Counted from the stretch's first letter, positions 24,813 through 37,125 are shown. The stretch is 64,000 nucleotides of DNA from Ridgeia piscesae (GCA_025642075.2 JAODUO010000071.1:180001-244000), one strand, 5' to 3'. The notes: generated by a model not told the origin, from the letters alone. Program-made: numbers and translations.

Positions 24813-25934
24813 GATAACCAAAAACAAGACAACATGAACAGAAAATGAAGCTGTTGATTCACACGTCCAACCACGCACTACTAATTAGCAGTTTCAACGG
24901 CTGGCGACATAAATAACTACAAAGTTGGCAACTAACTCCATTCTCTAACTCCCCTCTCTACAGCCAGCCATCCTGACAACACCCACCCACGACACCCACT
25001 CTTCAGAGACTTTGGCATGCCCAAGATCATTCTACCTGGATGCAACTATCAGGGTCAACAACCCACTTCACTGCAACGTTATGTTCCCGGACACTTCGGC
25101 AAACCACTTGTGCCAAAAGGAAAGTCATTACTATCCCCTTCCCGTCTCTGAGCCTGTGACACTGTTACACTGTTACATTGTAACACTGCCATTCCCAAGT
25201 GTGCCTTTCAATCAACAAGACACTGTGTCAGAATGTTTGAAGAAGCCAATTAGGGAATTCTTGTTCAGGCAACTTTCTAGTGCCTCTTAAGTCACCAAAG
25301 TTAATCTGCCTATCAGCAAACTCTTCAAGGTATTCTGGGTAGAATAACTTAGCAATCACATACTGTAGTTGCTCCTCGCTTTTTATACAAATCCTTTGTC
25401 ATGATACAAATGACCTTGTTATATTTCAAATACTGGAATCAGCAAATGCTGCTTTTTATGTATTAATTTTGTATAAATGTGCCTCAAAATTATGTGAGTG
25501 GTGTATACATATGTGTGCTCATCCATGTGTCCATAAACGTTGTTATTTTTATCTTTTTCTTTTCCATCTCCTTCTTCCCTAGTGGGACAGAGTCTGTACT
25601 GGTTCAGTTTATGTTCCCTTTTTGTCATGCAATTCTGGGTGTATTTCTACCCTCTCATTACTGTCACCCCTCTGTCACCCCTCTGTCATGGCAAGTGTCA
25701 AAATAACCATCACGGAAACACACCACGACACCCAAATAACAACTGGGTATTAGAAGTTCATATCCAAGTTCATGTTTATACAAATAATGAGCTATTTATT
25801 GTCAGATTGGGAATGATACCAACGTGTTCAAATCCAAATTCTTTTTTGCCTGCAGAAATGGAAAAACCAATGTAGGAATGACCGTTTCACTAAAACAATA
25901 AATATGGAAAACTCATCGTTATGCAAAATGTGTT
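24813..25934. other. non-coding stretch, nothing recognised
   Basis: Frames of 75-111 codons occur at 25012-25290 and 25479-25875 (+), but show neither a family signature nor consistent splice borders. Confidence 0.4.
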
Positions 25935-26062
25935 GTTAAATTAAATAATTTTTTCAAAATGTTAATATCCATCGCCATTTTACCGAGGATACTATTTCCA
26001 TGACACTCTGGCTATACGGTTTAAGCGCTGTTAACCATATTAGTGAAATGGTTCCCAGGGAC
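25935..26062 (+). repeat. dispersed repeat family B, copy 3
   Basis: ATCCATCGCCATTTTACCGA..ACTATTTCCATGACACTCTGG, then ATATTAGTGAAATGGTTCC, matches the 7.4-kb copy with an internal deletion. A further block, AAGATCACTCTTAAAT, lies about 170 bp downstream. Confidence 0.55.
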
Positions 26063-26639
26063 ACCAACACTCCGGGAGCATTCCTTAATTTAAGAGAAAC
26101 AAACAGGCTCCCACAAGAAGTCCAGACAGATGGATAAACTCACTGACGACAGATGACATGTCACTTTGCATCTTTCACCCACAGCAGAGATTTACAAACA
26201 TGCGATAAGGGAGTATTGTTGACCTGTCAATGCCACATCAAAGATCACTCTTAAATATTCAATAACATGGGGAGAAAGTACCACTTAAGTATGCACAATT
26301 CTGCCATAGACGCCATTCTGTGACCGCCGAATACAATTAGAATTCCTTAGGCTTAGCAAGTAACATGTCCTTCATTAGATCTGTATATCAGTGTTGATGT
26401 CGTTTCACAGAGATCTGCTTATATAAACAGGTTCCTGGCCTACTAGTACAATCGCCACAATTAATTTCAATGGTACGGATAAATCGATGGTGAGACAGGC
26501 CTGGACAAATTGCTAAGTACTTGACTCAGTCATGAGAGAGACAACTGTTTGTGAGAATGGTTGAAAATGGACTGGCATCAGACATACATGTAGATAGATT
26601 GGGGCATTTATTAGGGGATGTGTTGATAAATGGAAGGGA

Positions 26640-26906
26640 GCGAGGAGGGAGAGAGGGAGAGAGAGGATAAATGATGGGTTGATGGGCAGATGGATGGGGA
26701 TAAGTGGACGGACGGACGGACGAACTGGCGGACGGACGGACGAGACGGACGGACGGACGGACGAGACGACGAGGGACGGACGGACGGACGGACGGACGGA
26801 CGGACGGACGGACGGACGGACGGACGGACGGATGTGCAGGGGGATGAGCGGGCCGTTGGGCAGATCGATGGGGATGAGTGGATGGATGCATGAGTGGGTA
26901 ACTGGT

Positions 26907-26967
<61 letters not shown>

Positions 26968-27041
26968 TGGATGGATGGATGGATGGATGGATGGATGGAT
27001 GGATGGATGGATGGATGGATGGATGGATGGATGGATGGATG
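26640..27041. repeat. compound tetranucleotide arrays GGAC, GGCT, GGAT
   Basis: Three different tetranucleotides follow each other: (GGAC)n at 26705-26831, (GGCT)n at 26904-26966 and (ATGG)n at 26967-27041. The spacer contains GGGGATGAGCGGG and GGGGATGAGTGG. A GAGA-rich lead-in lies at 26640-26666. The long open frames on both strands are artefacts of the repeat. Confidence 0.95.
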
Positions 27042-27429
27042 ATACAAATAGTAAAATAACTTTCTTTAAAATAAAACAACTGTGTACATATGTACATTTC
27101 AAATGAGTCTAAACAGACGTCCATATACTGGGAATCAAAATGTTTGGACAGAATGGTGCAGGTCATTTCCTACTTCACGGATCCATACTTTGACTTCCTG
27201 CAGTGTTCCTAACACAACACTACAGACCAAGGGAAATGACTTGGGAGAACTCACAATCAGCCGGCCCAGCCTATCAGTGATCAATCAGCAGAGAGAATTC
27301 ATTCCTGTGGTTCTTGATAAATAACTGGTTCCTGTGTCACCTGTCAGCCATTTCCATGAGTTGTGTTGTTGTGGTTGTGCTAAATAATCTGTTCACCACA
27401 AACAAACATGGAAGTGTACTTTGTCCCAG

Positions 27430-27992
27430 TTTAACATCAGCCATTTCAGTCGCTACTAACACCAGCCATTTCAGCCGCTATTAACACCACCCAATACTAA
27501 CATTAGACATTTCAGCAGGTACTAACACAGGCTATTTCAACGGACTCAAAACTGCCCATTTCAGTCAGTACTAACGCCAGCCATTTCAGTCATTATTAAC
27601 ATGAGCCATTTCAGTCGCTACTAACACCAGTGATTTCAGTTATAACTAATACCAGTCATTACTAACACCAGACATTTCAGTTGTAACAAACAGCAGCCAT
27701 TTCAGTCATAACAAACGGCAGCCATTTCAGTTATTACTAATACTAGCCAGTTCAGTCATTGCTAACACTAGCCATTTCAGTCGGAACCAAAACCAACCAT
27801 TTCAGTCGGTACTACCACCAGCCATTTCAGTCATTGTTAACATCAGCAATTTCAGTCGGAACGAAAACCAGCCATTTCAGTTGGTACTAATACATGTACT
27901 ACCCATTTCAGTCAATATTAACACCAGACATTTCAGTGGGTACTAACAGTGGTCATTTCAGTCATTACTATCACATGCCATTTAATGCATTA
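27430..27992. repeat. degenerate roughly 26-bp minisatellite
   Basis: About 20 units recur as CCATTTCAGTCGCTACTAACACCAG-type blocks of 24-31 bp (shown here only as a pattern around CATTTCAGT and ACTAACA). Units vary in length and sequence, so the array is old. Confidence 0.9.
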
Positions 27993-28898
27993 CTAATATC
28001 ATCACCATATCAGTTGTAACTTACATAACTGTTGGTTATACATGTATCAGTGGAAGAATTGTTTTGGATACGAACAAAGACAACTGCTCTCATAAGTAAC
28101 ATTATCATATTTTTTATTTAACGCTGTTACAACAAAATGCTCAAAGCACTTAAAATAAAATGACATGTTAAACATTAAGCATAGCATAAATACATGCACA
28201 ATGCATATTGGACATTAGTAACATGTTATTAAAATAAATATTACTATTTTACATATCAGAAAGTTCGTTTTTTTTTAAATTCTCTATCTGGAAAATACGA
28301 TATTCAGTAAGCAACAGCTTAAATTATTATATTATTCAGATCAGTGAATTAAGTGAAAATGTATTTATCTCAGGTACTTCATAAAAAATTGATAAAAACA
28401 TATAAATAATCAACATGTTAACAATTCCATGCACCATCCTTTCATATAAAAGTATAGCCTTGAGAGGACTCAGGCCTGTGACACTGTGAAATGTATAAGC
28501 AACTTATATCAGTAAATACCCACTCAATCAGCAGTTAAAAATAGGTATCTGGGTTTTGCATTCACACAATTAACCCGAGATAAACATGGCTAAAAAAAAA
28601 AAATTCCCGCCTGCCAGCACTAACGAATCTTGCTTCAGGCACTAACCCGACTAACCACAGAAAATGGCACAAGGGAAGAAAGATCTATTTTACCTCCTCT
28701 TCTTAGAAAGGCAATCACCAAACCCAGTAAGCCACTTTTGTTGGAATCCTCACAGGAATCAGGTACATGGTGTGCTTATTTCGACAGTACCAAACCAGCC
28801 TGTACCTCGGCAAAACAGCCGCGTTATTGCACAATATGATTTATGTGCGCAGTCAGTGTAAATGTCGGCAACACAAGCGAAATGAATGTGTCTTTCAG
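27993..28898. other. AT-rich non-coding stretch with a doubtful + strand frame
   Basis: A + strand frame at 28630-28839 includes TTENGTREERSILPPLLRKA between an ACCACAG acceptor-like site (28660) and CCCA|GTAAGC or ATCAG|GTACAT donor-like sites. No family is recognised; I leave it unassigned. Confidence 0.4.
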
Positions 28899-29154
28899 TT
28901 CCGGACCACAGGGATATATGCGGTTATGCTCGCATAAACCCATATAAAATGCTCCTGATTACTTTGGATACATACAGCTGTGACAGCCAGACCCAGACTA
29001 CCTTGACGAAACTGTCGATGGACACTTCTTATGACAACTGCACCATCCAAGCTACATATAAAGTGGTATTCGTTTCAACAATGAAAATGGCACACAAAGA
29101 AGGCTGTGAGAGACAGCTAATATATACGGAAAAACAAAAAAACTTTCTTCAGAG
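28899..29154 (+). CDS. candidate internal exon, 84 codons, unknown
   Basis: A good acceptor (ATGTGTCTTTCAG) and donor (CTTCAGAG|GTAAAT) enclose 256 bases open in one frame. The peptide contains PDHRDICGYARINPYKMLL, CDSQTQTTLTKLSMDTSYDN and KMAHKEGCERQLIYTEK. The frame begins after two bases and ends with two, so it would join a phase 1 exon upstream and a phase 2 exon downstream. No family is recognised. It lies only about 130 bp from the - strand exon at 29282-29411, so one of the two may be false, or transcription is antisense here. Confidence 0.3.
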
Positions 29155-29281
29155 GTAAATCATTTACTAATTAACAACGAACCAAGAAATCTGATCGTTA
29201 CATTCGAGTAAAATGGCACACATTTACCGTTTTAATCCTGCCACCAGCCTACAATAAAAAGATTGTAAACAGTCAACTTAC

Positions 29282-29411
29282 CACCACTTGGAAGGGCATT
29301 GTTTTCCTTAATCGAGGCGAGTGGTTCATACCCCCACTGGCAGTCAAACTCCTTTTTACCTCCATCGAGTCGAACCGAGTCGGATCGTTTCTGCGACTTC
29401 TCCCTCGCCAT
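29282..29411 (-). CDS. exon of the putative PH-like - strand gene (model exon 4)
   Basis: On the - strand, CCACCAG is followed by ATGGCGAGGGAG and 130 open bases to a near-consensus donor (GGTG|GTAAGTTG). The peptide is MAREKSQKRSDSVRLDGG, then KKEFDCQWGYEPLASIKENN and ALPSG. It could be an initial exon starting at this ATG, or an internal exon. CTAAT, a branch-point-like motif, lies about 25 bases before the AG, and entry in phase 0 fits the phase 0 end of the 31260-31384 exon. Basic and serine-rich at the start, it would lie in a loop after the third strand of a PH fold. The start also overlaps a CTCF-like motif. Family not identified. Confidence 0.45.
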
Positions 29412-29418
29412 CTGGTGG
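29405..29418 (-). promoter_or_regulatory. CTCF-like motif overlapping an exon border
   Basis: On the - strand CCACCAGATGGCGA fits the CTCF core at 13 of 14 positions. It spans the AG|ATG of the candidate exon, so the sequence could serve both, or the motif may be a coincidence. Confidence 0.4.
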
Positions 29419-31259
29419 CAATAATTTACATTAGACCATGCTCGACAAACAAACGGTCTTAACCAGAAGTGTTTGTTTTTCAGAGAAATGCCACATAATT
29501 TTTGTATAATATATATATAGTATATACAAATATACCATGACTTTAGCTATGTGTTCTAAAGTTTTACAAAAGTGTATTATGTTATGTGTCCATGTGTTCA
29601 TTGAATTTATTCACAAAATGCAGATGTTTAGTATTTACGGCTAAAACATTCATGGTGGATCCTTCTTACAACTTACAAGTATGCAAAAAACATTCAAACT
29701 GACATTAATTTAACAGTCCAAATGTATGGAATATTTGTCTTAGAAGATGTACCATTAAATTTCAAACAATTTTGCTGATATAACAATGCAAAAATAATGA
29801 TGTGGTAAATAATACATTTTTGGAGCATAATTATTTACATAGTTGTTCACCAGAGGTCAGCACATACATGGTGACTACTCACTAGAGGGTAGTACAAACT
29901 TAGTTTCTTCTTGGGATGTGGTGATAAATGATTATACTCTATAAAAAGAAAAGGTTGCCCAATACTCTGGCAGTTTGGGTGAAAGAACTTTGGTACATGT
30001 TGGTTTTTAACCTGTAACTCGTGTTGTGATTTGTATATGATATCATTTTTTGTGTTTGTAGAAACGATTTTATTTCCCATATAATTAAGGAATTTCAATT
30101 GATGTATATTCTTTGATACTTAGAACTAAGCAAAGTGGTAGACAGTTGCAGGAATTAATATTTGCATTAATATTTTTGTGACATATCAAATCTAAAATTG
30201 TGAAATTATTTAGTGGAAAAATCATTTATAAAAGTTTTGCTTGGTACACTGAAATACATATACTATTAATAACTTTTATATTTTGCAATTGTTTTCTAAG
30301 TCAACTTATTCCTGCACAGAAAACGAAGTACACAGCGCAACAAATCTATTCTAGATCTATCCCTACAACTGAATAGCCACCAAATTTGTTCTACGGTGGC
30401 GGCGCCGTGCGCACTAACATAGAACTAACGCAATGGTACTGCCGCCTGGTGGATGATATAAAAACTATTTTCACTGCAGCAAAATAAGTTGCTGTACGGG
30501 GAAATGTATTTATTATAACATTATTACGATATGACACAATTACTGAGTGTTATATTCATGAGATTGTTTCTACTAACAATAAAGCCACATGTTATTATTA
30601 CTAGCACAAACAAAGGTATTATCTTCCAAAATTAAACAAAGAAAGTGCAAGACAGTATTCACTAAAAACGTAAAGGTAGCTGTTTCTACATATTTAATTA
30701 ATAAACACTATAATTTAAGTATAAACTTTTTTATGCCTAAAATGAAACTCAACTCAATCTAATATGACTATTGTATATTTTTATGTAGGCCATTTATAAT
30801 ATTTGTTTACAATAATGTATATTATATGCCTCTAGATACAAATGATATTATGGAGAGTACAAGAAAATTAGTTAGTATTTTGAATAAGATGGGGAAAGAC
30901 AAAATAAACTGGCATTTATGGAAAATAAACAATTATGGAGAAAAATGAACACTGAAAGATGAGAAAAAGACTAAGATGGAGAAATATGTAAATTAATTAC
31001 GATTGAGAAGATAAACATTACGAAAAAATTAGATGGAAAATGACAAAAGAGAAGATTAAGAAAGATGAAAATTCAAATGGAGAAAGACAAAAACTAACAG
31101 GAAAAAGCAAAAATTCAGATATCAAAAAGGCGGGACAAAGAGTCAACAGGACACTACAGACTGACTGGAGAAGTAGACGTGAGAGGGTGACACCACCCAA
31201 GTGATGTAACCCTCACCCCACAAGGGAGACGGGAAGACAACGAATGGAAGAGGTAGTAC
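29412..31259. other. non-coding stretch, inferred intron
   Basis: AT-rich sequence between two exons of the proposed - strand gene. A CTCF-like site lies at 30439-30452 inside a small GC-richer patch (30395-30455). A purine-rich GGAGAAA stretch runs from 30850 to 31180. No other feature recognised. Confidence 0.4.
30439..30452 (-). promoter_or_regulatory. CTCF-like motif
   Basis: On the - strand CCACCAGGCGGCAG matches the CTCF core at nearly all positions. Motif evidence only. Confidence 0.45.
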
Positions 31260-31384
31260 CTTTTCATTGCGGAAGTGTCTCAGTTTGGTGTCATGAGGGG
31301 CAAGGACACAGAAGTGAGGCTCCCAAATGGGCAGCGACATCCATCCCATCTCCTGAAGCTGAGCCTGTCCCTTCGCATCGACTT
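31260..31384 (-). CDS. exon of the putative PH-like - strand gene (model exon 3)
   Basis: On the - strand a textbook 3' splice site (ATACTAATGAG branch point, then TGTTTGTGTTTTACAG) precedes 125 open bases ending at GAAAAG|GTACTA. Two leading bases complete a codon (phase 1 entry), and the exit is phase 0. The 41 full codons include QLQEMGWMSLPIWEPHFCVL, then APHDTKLRHFRNEK. The pattern G-W-x(n)-F-C-V-L-x(n)-L-x-x-F-x-x-E-K is that of the first strands of a pleckstrin homology domain, which binds phosphoinositides or protein partners at membranes. That assignment is by pattern only. The gene's identity is unknown. Confidence 0.45.
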
Positions 31385-33915
31385 CTGTAAAACACAAACA
31401 TCTCATTCAATATGCAGTTTCTCATTAGTATTGGATTTGTGCTAACCCCCACTTTGTTGTCAAATCGGATCAGTTTTAACAACATTTCAATATCTGTTGG
31501 CTACAGCATCAGATTCACTGAACATCAATGTTAGTTGTATTTTTATGCATGAAAATGTCCACGTTATTTCGGGTAACCTTTATGCAATATCTGGAAAAGA
31601 AACATACATTTGTATTATACATTTAAGGAGTTACCGGTAGTCTTTGAATGTTTCCAAGTTATTTCCTTGTGCCAGTTCATTAGCACACCTGCACCTGTCT
31701 ACGGTGAATCGGTTAAAAACATCTGTTAAATGCATCTATTTAAAACAGCTGTAAAAACAGACAATAAACAAAATATTTTGCTGCTGTGTACCAAACTTCA
31801 ATTCCTTCACAGCAGTAAATCACTGTTTACACCCAGTGTACAATCAGTTTTGTTTCTCTCTTTCAACACCAGATTGAATTTCATGTAACTGTGTGTTCCT
31901 GACAGATCTTAGGGGGACAACTTTTCAGTGTGCAGTATCCTTGCTTCCCCTGGGAGGTCTACAGGGATTTGTCCTTTTAGGGACAATTAGCACATGGTAC
32001 CTGTGGAATATGAGTAAAAAGACAGTTTTAGTAGTTACAGCATCAAAAAAATTCAAAATTGGCAGTAATAGCAACTGCTGATTTGGGAAGAATGGATATT
32101 GATGACGTCAGACTTTCTATCAAAATAGTGCAGTCTGTGCAGTTTAAATTATTTATCTTCAAGGTTTTCATAGAAAGCTGCTGCAATAAGATTGTTGACT
32201 GTTATTTTTTATTAACTGTTAAATGCCCTAAAAGACGTCTTTGTTTTCTTTTAAATATTAAATGTTATAACTTGAAAATAGTTCATCCTTCCATGTTCCT
32301 CGTGACCCACGGGGCAGGGAACATAAAGTTAGTTATTGACAATATCTCTCCACCTGTCCAAACTGTCTGCGCTGTCACCCACTACTGACTCTCCCTTTTA
32401 ACATCTCCTTTTACACTGCTTCTCCACCTTAAAATCAGTTTCCTTTTCTCCCTCTAAGATTCCCTAAGCTCTTATTAGTTGCTCACACTCTGCACATGTC
32501 CTGTCCAAATGTTCCTATCTTCTCCTAACTACTTTCACTTTCATTTTCACGTTTCTTCTGTCTAGTTTCAGGCACTTAATTGCTTCACTCAATGTCTTCA
32601 TCTTCCCTATATCCACTTGTGTTAGTTAATCAATGCGTCTTTGTGACATAATTCTCACAATTATGTCCCATACTTTGCCCACCCTGGCTTTAATTCTCAT
32701 CTGAGACCGTGAACACTGCTGTATAATGAGAGAAAATTGGCCTGCCAGTCCCCGACTGTGAATTCATCACAGGCACAGGCGCAGCCAGTGACACCAATGA
32801 CGTGTGGGGAAAAAATTGCCAATTTAAGATGACTACCTTTTTGCATTTAAAAAGAAATGCACATGTCAGCAGAAGACAGCTCATTAGGCCAAGAGAAGTC
32901 AATCTTAGTCTTATAGTGTCAGTCACAGAACTCATTAGGTCAAGGAAAAAATTGTCCTTCCTGTATAATAATGGATTACATACTCAGAGTATATAATTAT
33001 TATGGTAATCATGATTAGTTACACACACATTCAGTTTAATTCATTTTTATTACTGCTAAAAGACTAATTATTTTTAAAGTTGTAAGTATTTATTTTTAAA
33101 GATAACGTACTTGATTCTGCTTAGTTTTAGTTGTTATGACTGCATCTCTTAGCAAGTTAGTATTTTTAAATCCTGTTTTATGTATGTTATGGTCTCAGTG
33201 CCTCAGAGCATTTATTTGGATGGGTGCTAGCAGCTATAATAATAAGACATTTCTTATTATTTTACTATAGATGTCAATATCAATAAGTATCATCATGTGA
33301 ATGGGCAAATGATTGATGATAACAACTACCAGCACACATCATCTAATCATCTAATCATCTAATCGTGGTGCAGTAGTATGTAATACTACCTACACATGTG
33401 AACGTCAATTTCTTTCAAAACAGGAAAACATTTGCCCTTTCAGTTCATGTTGTGTAGGTATCTCCAATAAGATAACTGCATTTTTACTTACCGGTACACG
33501 TTTTGTTAAATACAATTTTACCAACTTTATGAAAGTTTTTATTAAGATGAAACAAATGCAGCCTTACATAATTTTTAATGGCAACAGGCTAGTGGCCTCA
33601 TCAACTTTTCCTCAATAACATAATTTACACAAAGTAGTGTCCTCCATGGCGGAAACATTGAGAAACACTCAACTAACCCGGCCTACAGTGACTGTTTGTC
33701 TCCTGCTGGCACTGATTGACAGTGATTTCCCTCAGGGATTTGTCACCCTGGGAAGAAGGTCAATTATAATGGCTGTAGAATGTATGTGATTTGATTGGCA
33801 GCTGTCACTCACTTGCTTGAACCATGACTGACTATTGCAGTTCATCAGAAAGTATAGATTACCTCTTCAAAAGATAAATTATATACTACAACGTGAACTG
33901 TTTTATGAACATTAT

Positions 33916-33918
<3 letters not shown>

Positions 33919-33971
<53 letters not shown>
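33919..33971. repeat. (TA)n microsatellite
   Basis: About 26 uninterrupted AT dinucleotides. Confidence 0.95.
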
Positions 33972-33973
<2 letters not shown>

Positions 33974-34301
33974 CATACATAACCATATTTTATCTGAGGT
34001 ACCTAATGTGAAAATTATTTATATATAACACTAGTGCACAAAATATACAGCTAAAGCAGACATAACAAATTCTACAAGCATCGCATGTTGCAAATATGTC
34101 ACAGAATTGTTTGTATCCTAACTGTCACCTGTACTAATGAGGCGGAAATAAATTACCCCAGATGTTTACTGTCCAGCCTCCTCCTGACCCCAGTGGGTGA
34201 GAGTTCTCCCACAACGGTGAAGGGGCATGCCCCGTGGTTAACCACAAATTTGAAACCTCAATGTCAACAAGTCCTTAAGATAATAATAGTGTATATTAGG
34301 A

Positions 34302-34315
34302 CCTCCAGATGGCAG
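34302..34315 (+). promoter_or_regulatory. CTCF-like motif
   Basis: CCTCCAGATGGCAG fits the CTCF core except for the third base. Motif evidence only. Confidence 0.4.
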
Positions 34316-35304
34316 CACAACATAATAAAATATTCTACTTTTAATTTTGAAGAATTTGACTGCTGTACTTATTATCATTGGTATATACTTAAATATTTTT
34401 CATTTCTGATACAAACCCAATAATTAGTTTCAACTTGTGCAAAAACACTGTTAATGTGTAATTTTCAAAAAAATGATAACCGAAATGATGATTCAGCATT
34501 AAAAAAAATCATACCATGGGTTTTTCAACAATTCACAAAATGTAACATTATCTGGATTACAAATTATAGTAAAAATAGTCATTTCTGGGCATGCAGCCTT
34601 CAATATAAATTACAACATCAAAGTGAAGACTTTGTGTACCAGAGTAGCTACGTCTCATTTATGAAAAAACCTCAACAATATTAGTCTACCTTAATAATAT
34701 AATAAATTATAATGCTACATTTAAAATACCACAGCTACAATTACTGCTTACTATCACATAATATTAATGATCCTCTATTAAACTGATAGATTCAAACTAC
34801 CTACTGCTGAAATCAGTTGCATTTGTGGTTAGCTATAAATTCGTGACTAATAAAAGTATGACAATTAGTCATTTCTACACACCAAATAAAATATCTAATT
34901 TTGAGACGTTTAGAGACACTACAGGATATGGATGTTTGGTGCCACGCCGTCACCACCAGACACAGGCACTTATTTTGACCACAATGACAAGAATAAATTG
35001 CTTTCATGCGTGAAGAAATTACAGTGGCATACGAGTAGGTGGGAGCAGTCATTATTTCACATGTCCACCAGGTCTATCAAGTTAATCACAGAGGAACTGG
35101 CAATGGTGTATACCAGCACGATGGGGGGAAAAGATTCAGTGCACAGGAGTCAGGGTGGGAGGGTCCTGTGGGTGGGTTTTTAATTTTTTTATCCCCCTAA
35201 GAATATGATCTCAATAAAATTAATGTTATAGTAATAATAAAAACTCCACACATGAAAATAATCATCTCTGCCAAAAACAACCATTCTCTAATGCATTTAT
35301 CGTT

Positions 35305-35306
<2 letters not shown>

Positions 35307-35385
<79 letters not shown>

Positions 35386-35409
35386 ATGTATATATATGTA
35401 TATATATAC
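35307..35409. repeat. (TA)n microsatellite
   Basis: About 100 bp of TA dinucleotides, interrupted on the right by TATGTA units. Confidence 0.95.
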
Positions 35410-35975
35410 TTGATGACAGTTTCCCTTTAAATCCTTTTTTCTTATATAATTTTTTGTCCTAAATTATCAAGACCTGTGCCCAAAGGTTTAAGTTTAAACC
35501 AATAAATTTCACTCCAGTTTTTACGCTCTTTCCATTAACTGACCCCTGGCTGGTTGTAGTCATTGTGGTTACCAAAAAAATTATGTTACTATGCGTCTAC
35601 ATTCAACTAGTCAGCCTTGCCAAAAACAGGACGCCATGCGGACCTTTCAGTCTTTCTGCGTCAGCACTGAGGGTGGTCACTGCCTGTATGCATGCTGTCC
35701 TCTGTTACGTCCTCAAATGTCATCGGTGGTAGTTGTGTTACATCATCGTTAAAAAGACGTGTCTGACTGACGTTGACGTGTTCATCAATCACACCTCCCA
35801 CTGTTAAGAGCCACATTTTTACAGCAAGCATACTGGGCCAGTTCCGGGTTTGGGACCCAGAAAACTGGCGTGTATATTAAAGTGACGGTGTCAGTTCCTG
35901 GGTTCTACTTGTTCGTTTAATATTATGTTCTTATGACTACAACGTGCGTGTTGAAGGTTCACTGTTTCCCAATTT

Positions 35976-36258
35976 GTGTAACAGCGCAATGGTTCAGGGG
36001 TAGAGCTGCAGCGTTGAAACCTTGGGCAAGTGTTTTCACTCTACATTGCTCCAGTTTACTCAGCTGTATAAATGAATACCTGGCTATAGACAGTGGTGGA
36101 TATGTGTACAGCAGACTTTGTGAATTAATTGCAGCATATGGCTGGATACTTCCCAGAGAAGCCGAGATGGTGTCTGAGTGAACAGGTCTGTCAGGGAAGT
36201 AAAAGTAAAGCGCTTTGAACGGTTCTGCACCAAGACTTTCCCTATAAACACTCATCAT
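35976..36258 (+). mobile_element. tRNA-headed SINE copy (best preserved)
   Basis: The head contains an A-box-like GCAATGGTTCAGGGGTAGAG. It is followed by CCTTGGGCAAGTGTTTTCAC, TTGCTCCAGTTTACTCAGCT, GTATAAATGAATACCTGGC, the TTGCAGCATATGGCTGGATA block, CCCAGAGAAGCCGAGATGG, and a tail with GTAAAGCGCTTTGAACGG. The TCACTCAGCTGTATAAATG..CCTGGC core and the GCGCTTTGA tail are the kind seen in widespread animal SINEs. Non-autonomous; it would depend on a partner LINE, which I cannot name. Confidence 0.8.
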
Positions 36259-36489
36259 TAGTACAGCTTCATTGAGTAGAAAGAGCCATGGTGCTGTCAC
36301 AGTGGACATCTACATCCTGTCACTATGGCCACCCAGACAGGTCTAGTGGTCACTCAGTGGCCAGTCATTGTCCACTGGTCACTCATTACCTCTGGTATTT
36401 ACTGTAAACTGCACACACAGATACAAGACCACTGGGTAAATGTACTGACACAGTTCAACAATTTCAATTATCTGCAACAAGAACATCAA

Positions 36490-36597
36490 CAGAAATACAC
36501 ACACACGTACATACGCATGCACGCATGCACGCACCCACGCACGCACACACACCACATGCACACACGCACGCACTCACACACACATACACACACACAT
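36490..36597. repeat. (AC)n / (GCAC)n microsatellite
   Basis: Compound repeat lying directly before, and apparently replacing the head of, the next SINE copy. Confidence 0.9.
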
Positions 36598-36752
36598 GTT
36601 TTTCACTCTACATTGCTCCAGTTCACTCAGCTGTATAAATGAGTACCTGGCTATAGACAGCGGTGAATATGTACGAACAGCCTATGGACATTAATTGTAG
36701 CGTATGGCTTGAGGCTTCCCAGAGAAGTTGAGATGGTGTCTGATTGAACATG
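36598..36752 (+). mobile_element. SINE copy, head missing
   Basis: TTTTTCACTCTACATTGCTC, TTCACTCAGCTGTATAAATG and GTACCTGGCTATAGACAG through GAGATGGTGTCTGATTGAAC match the core of the 35976 copy closely. The tRNA-like head is absent, and the tail runs into a TA microsatellite. Two same-strand copies only about 350 bp apart may be a local duplication or two insertions. Confidence 0.8.
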
Positions 36753-36770
36753 TCTATATAAGATATATAC

Positions 36771-36846
<76 letters not shown>
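36753..36846. repeat. (TA)n microsatellite at a SINE tail
   Basis: About 45 TA units with a few TATACA interruptions, directly after the SINE core. Confidence 0.95.
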
Positions 36847-36847
<1 letters not shown>

Positions 36848-36939
36848 TGACCAGTCTGGAGAAGGTAGAGAGGAAAATTATTTAAATTTTTTCCGTCAAA
36901 ACGCCAAAGATCTATGACCATATTATAATATTATATGAC

Positions 36940-37125
36940 AGAAGACAAATGTGTTTCTGTGACACTCCAGTGAGCGTGACTTCTAGTAGTCCTGTTGTTG
37001 ACATATTTCTGTGCTGAAGATCACTCTTAAGGAGCAAAACTGATTTTAAGGAGCAATTTGGGCCTCTGATCTCATATGCAGGGTAATAAGATTGTTAGTG
37101 AAATTGTTCCTCGGTTATTAGTAGT
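36940..37125 (+). repeat. dispersed repeat family B, copy 4
   Basis: TTTCTGTGACACTCCAGTG, AAGATCACTCTTAAGGAGCA, ACTGATTTTAAGGAGCAATT, TGGGCCTCTGATCTC and GTTAGTGAAATTGTTCC follow the order of the 7.4-kb copy. Confidence 0.6.

Larger units (their letters stand above)
31385..35306. other. non-coding stretch, inferred intron
   Basis: No exon or transposon recognised. It contains (TA)n at 33919-33971 and a CTCF-like site at 34302-34315. CATCTAAT is repeated at about 33338-33365. Confidence 0.4.

Noticed and set aside
26513..27166. Frames of up to 217 codons on both strands
   Set aside because: Built from GGAC, GGCT and GGAT repeats; low-complexity artefacts.
35976..36258. tRNA gene
   Set aside because: A-box-like head only; no cloverleaf or anticodon arm closes, and the downstream core marks it as a SINE.
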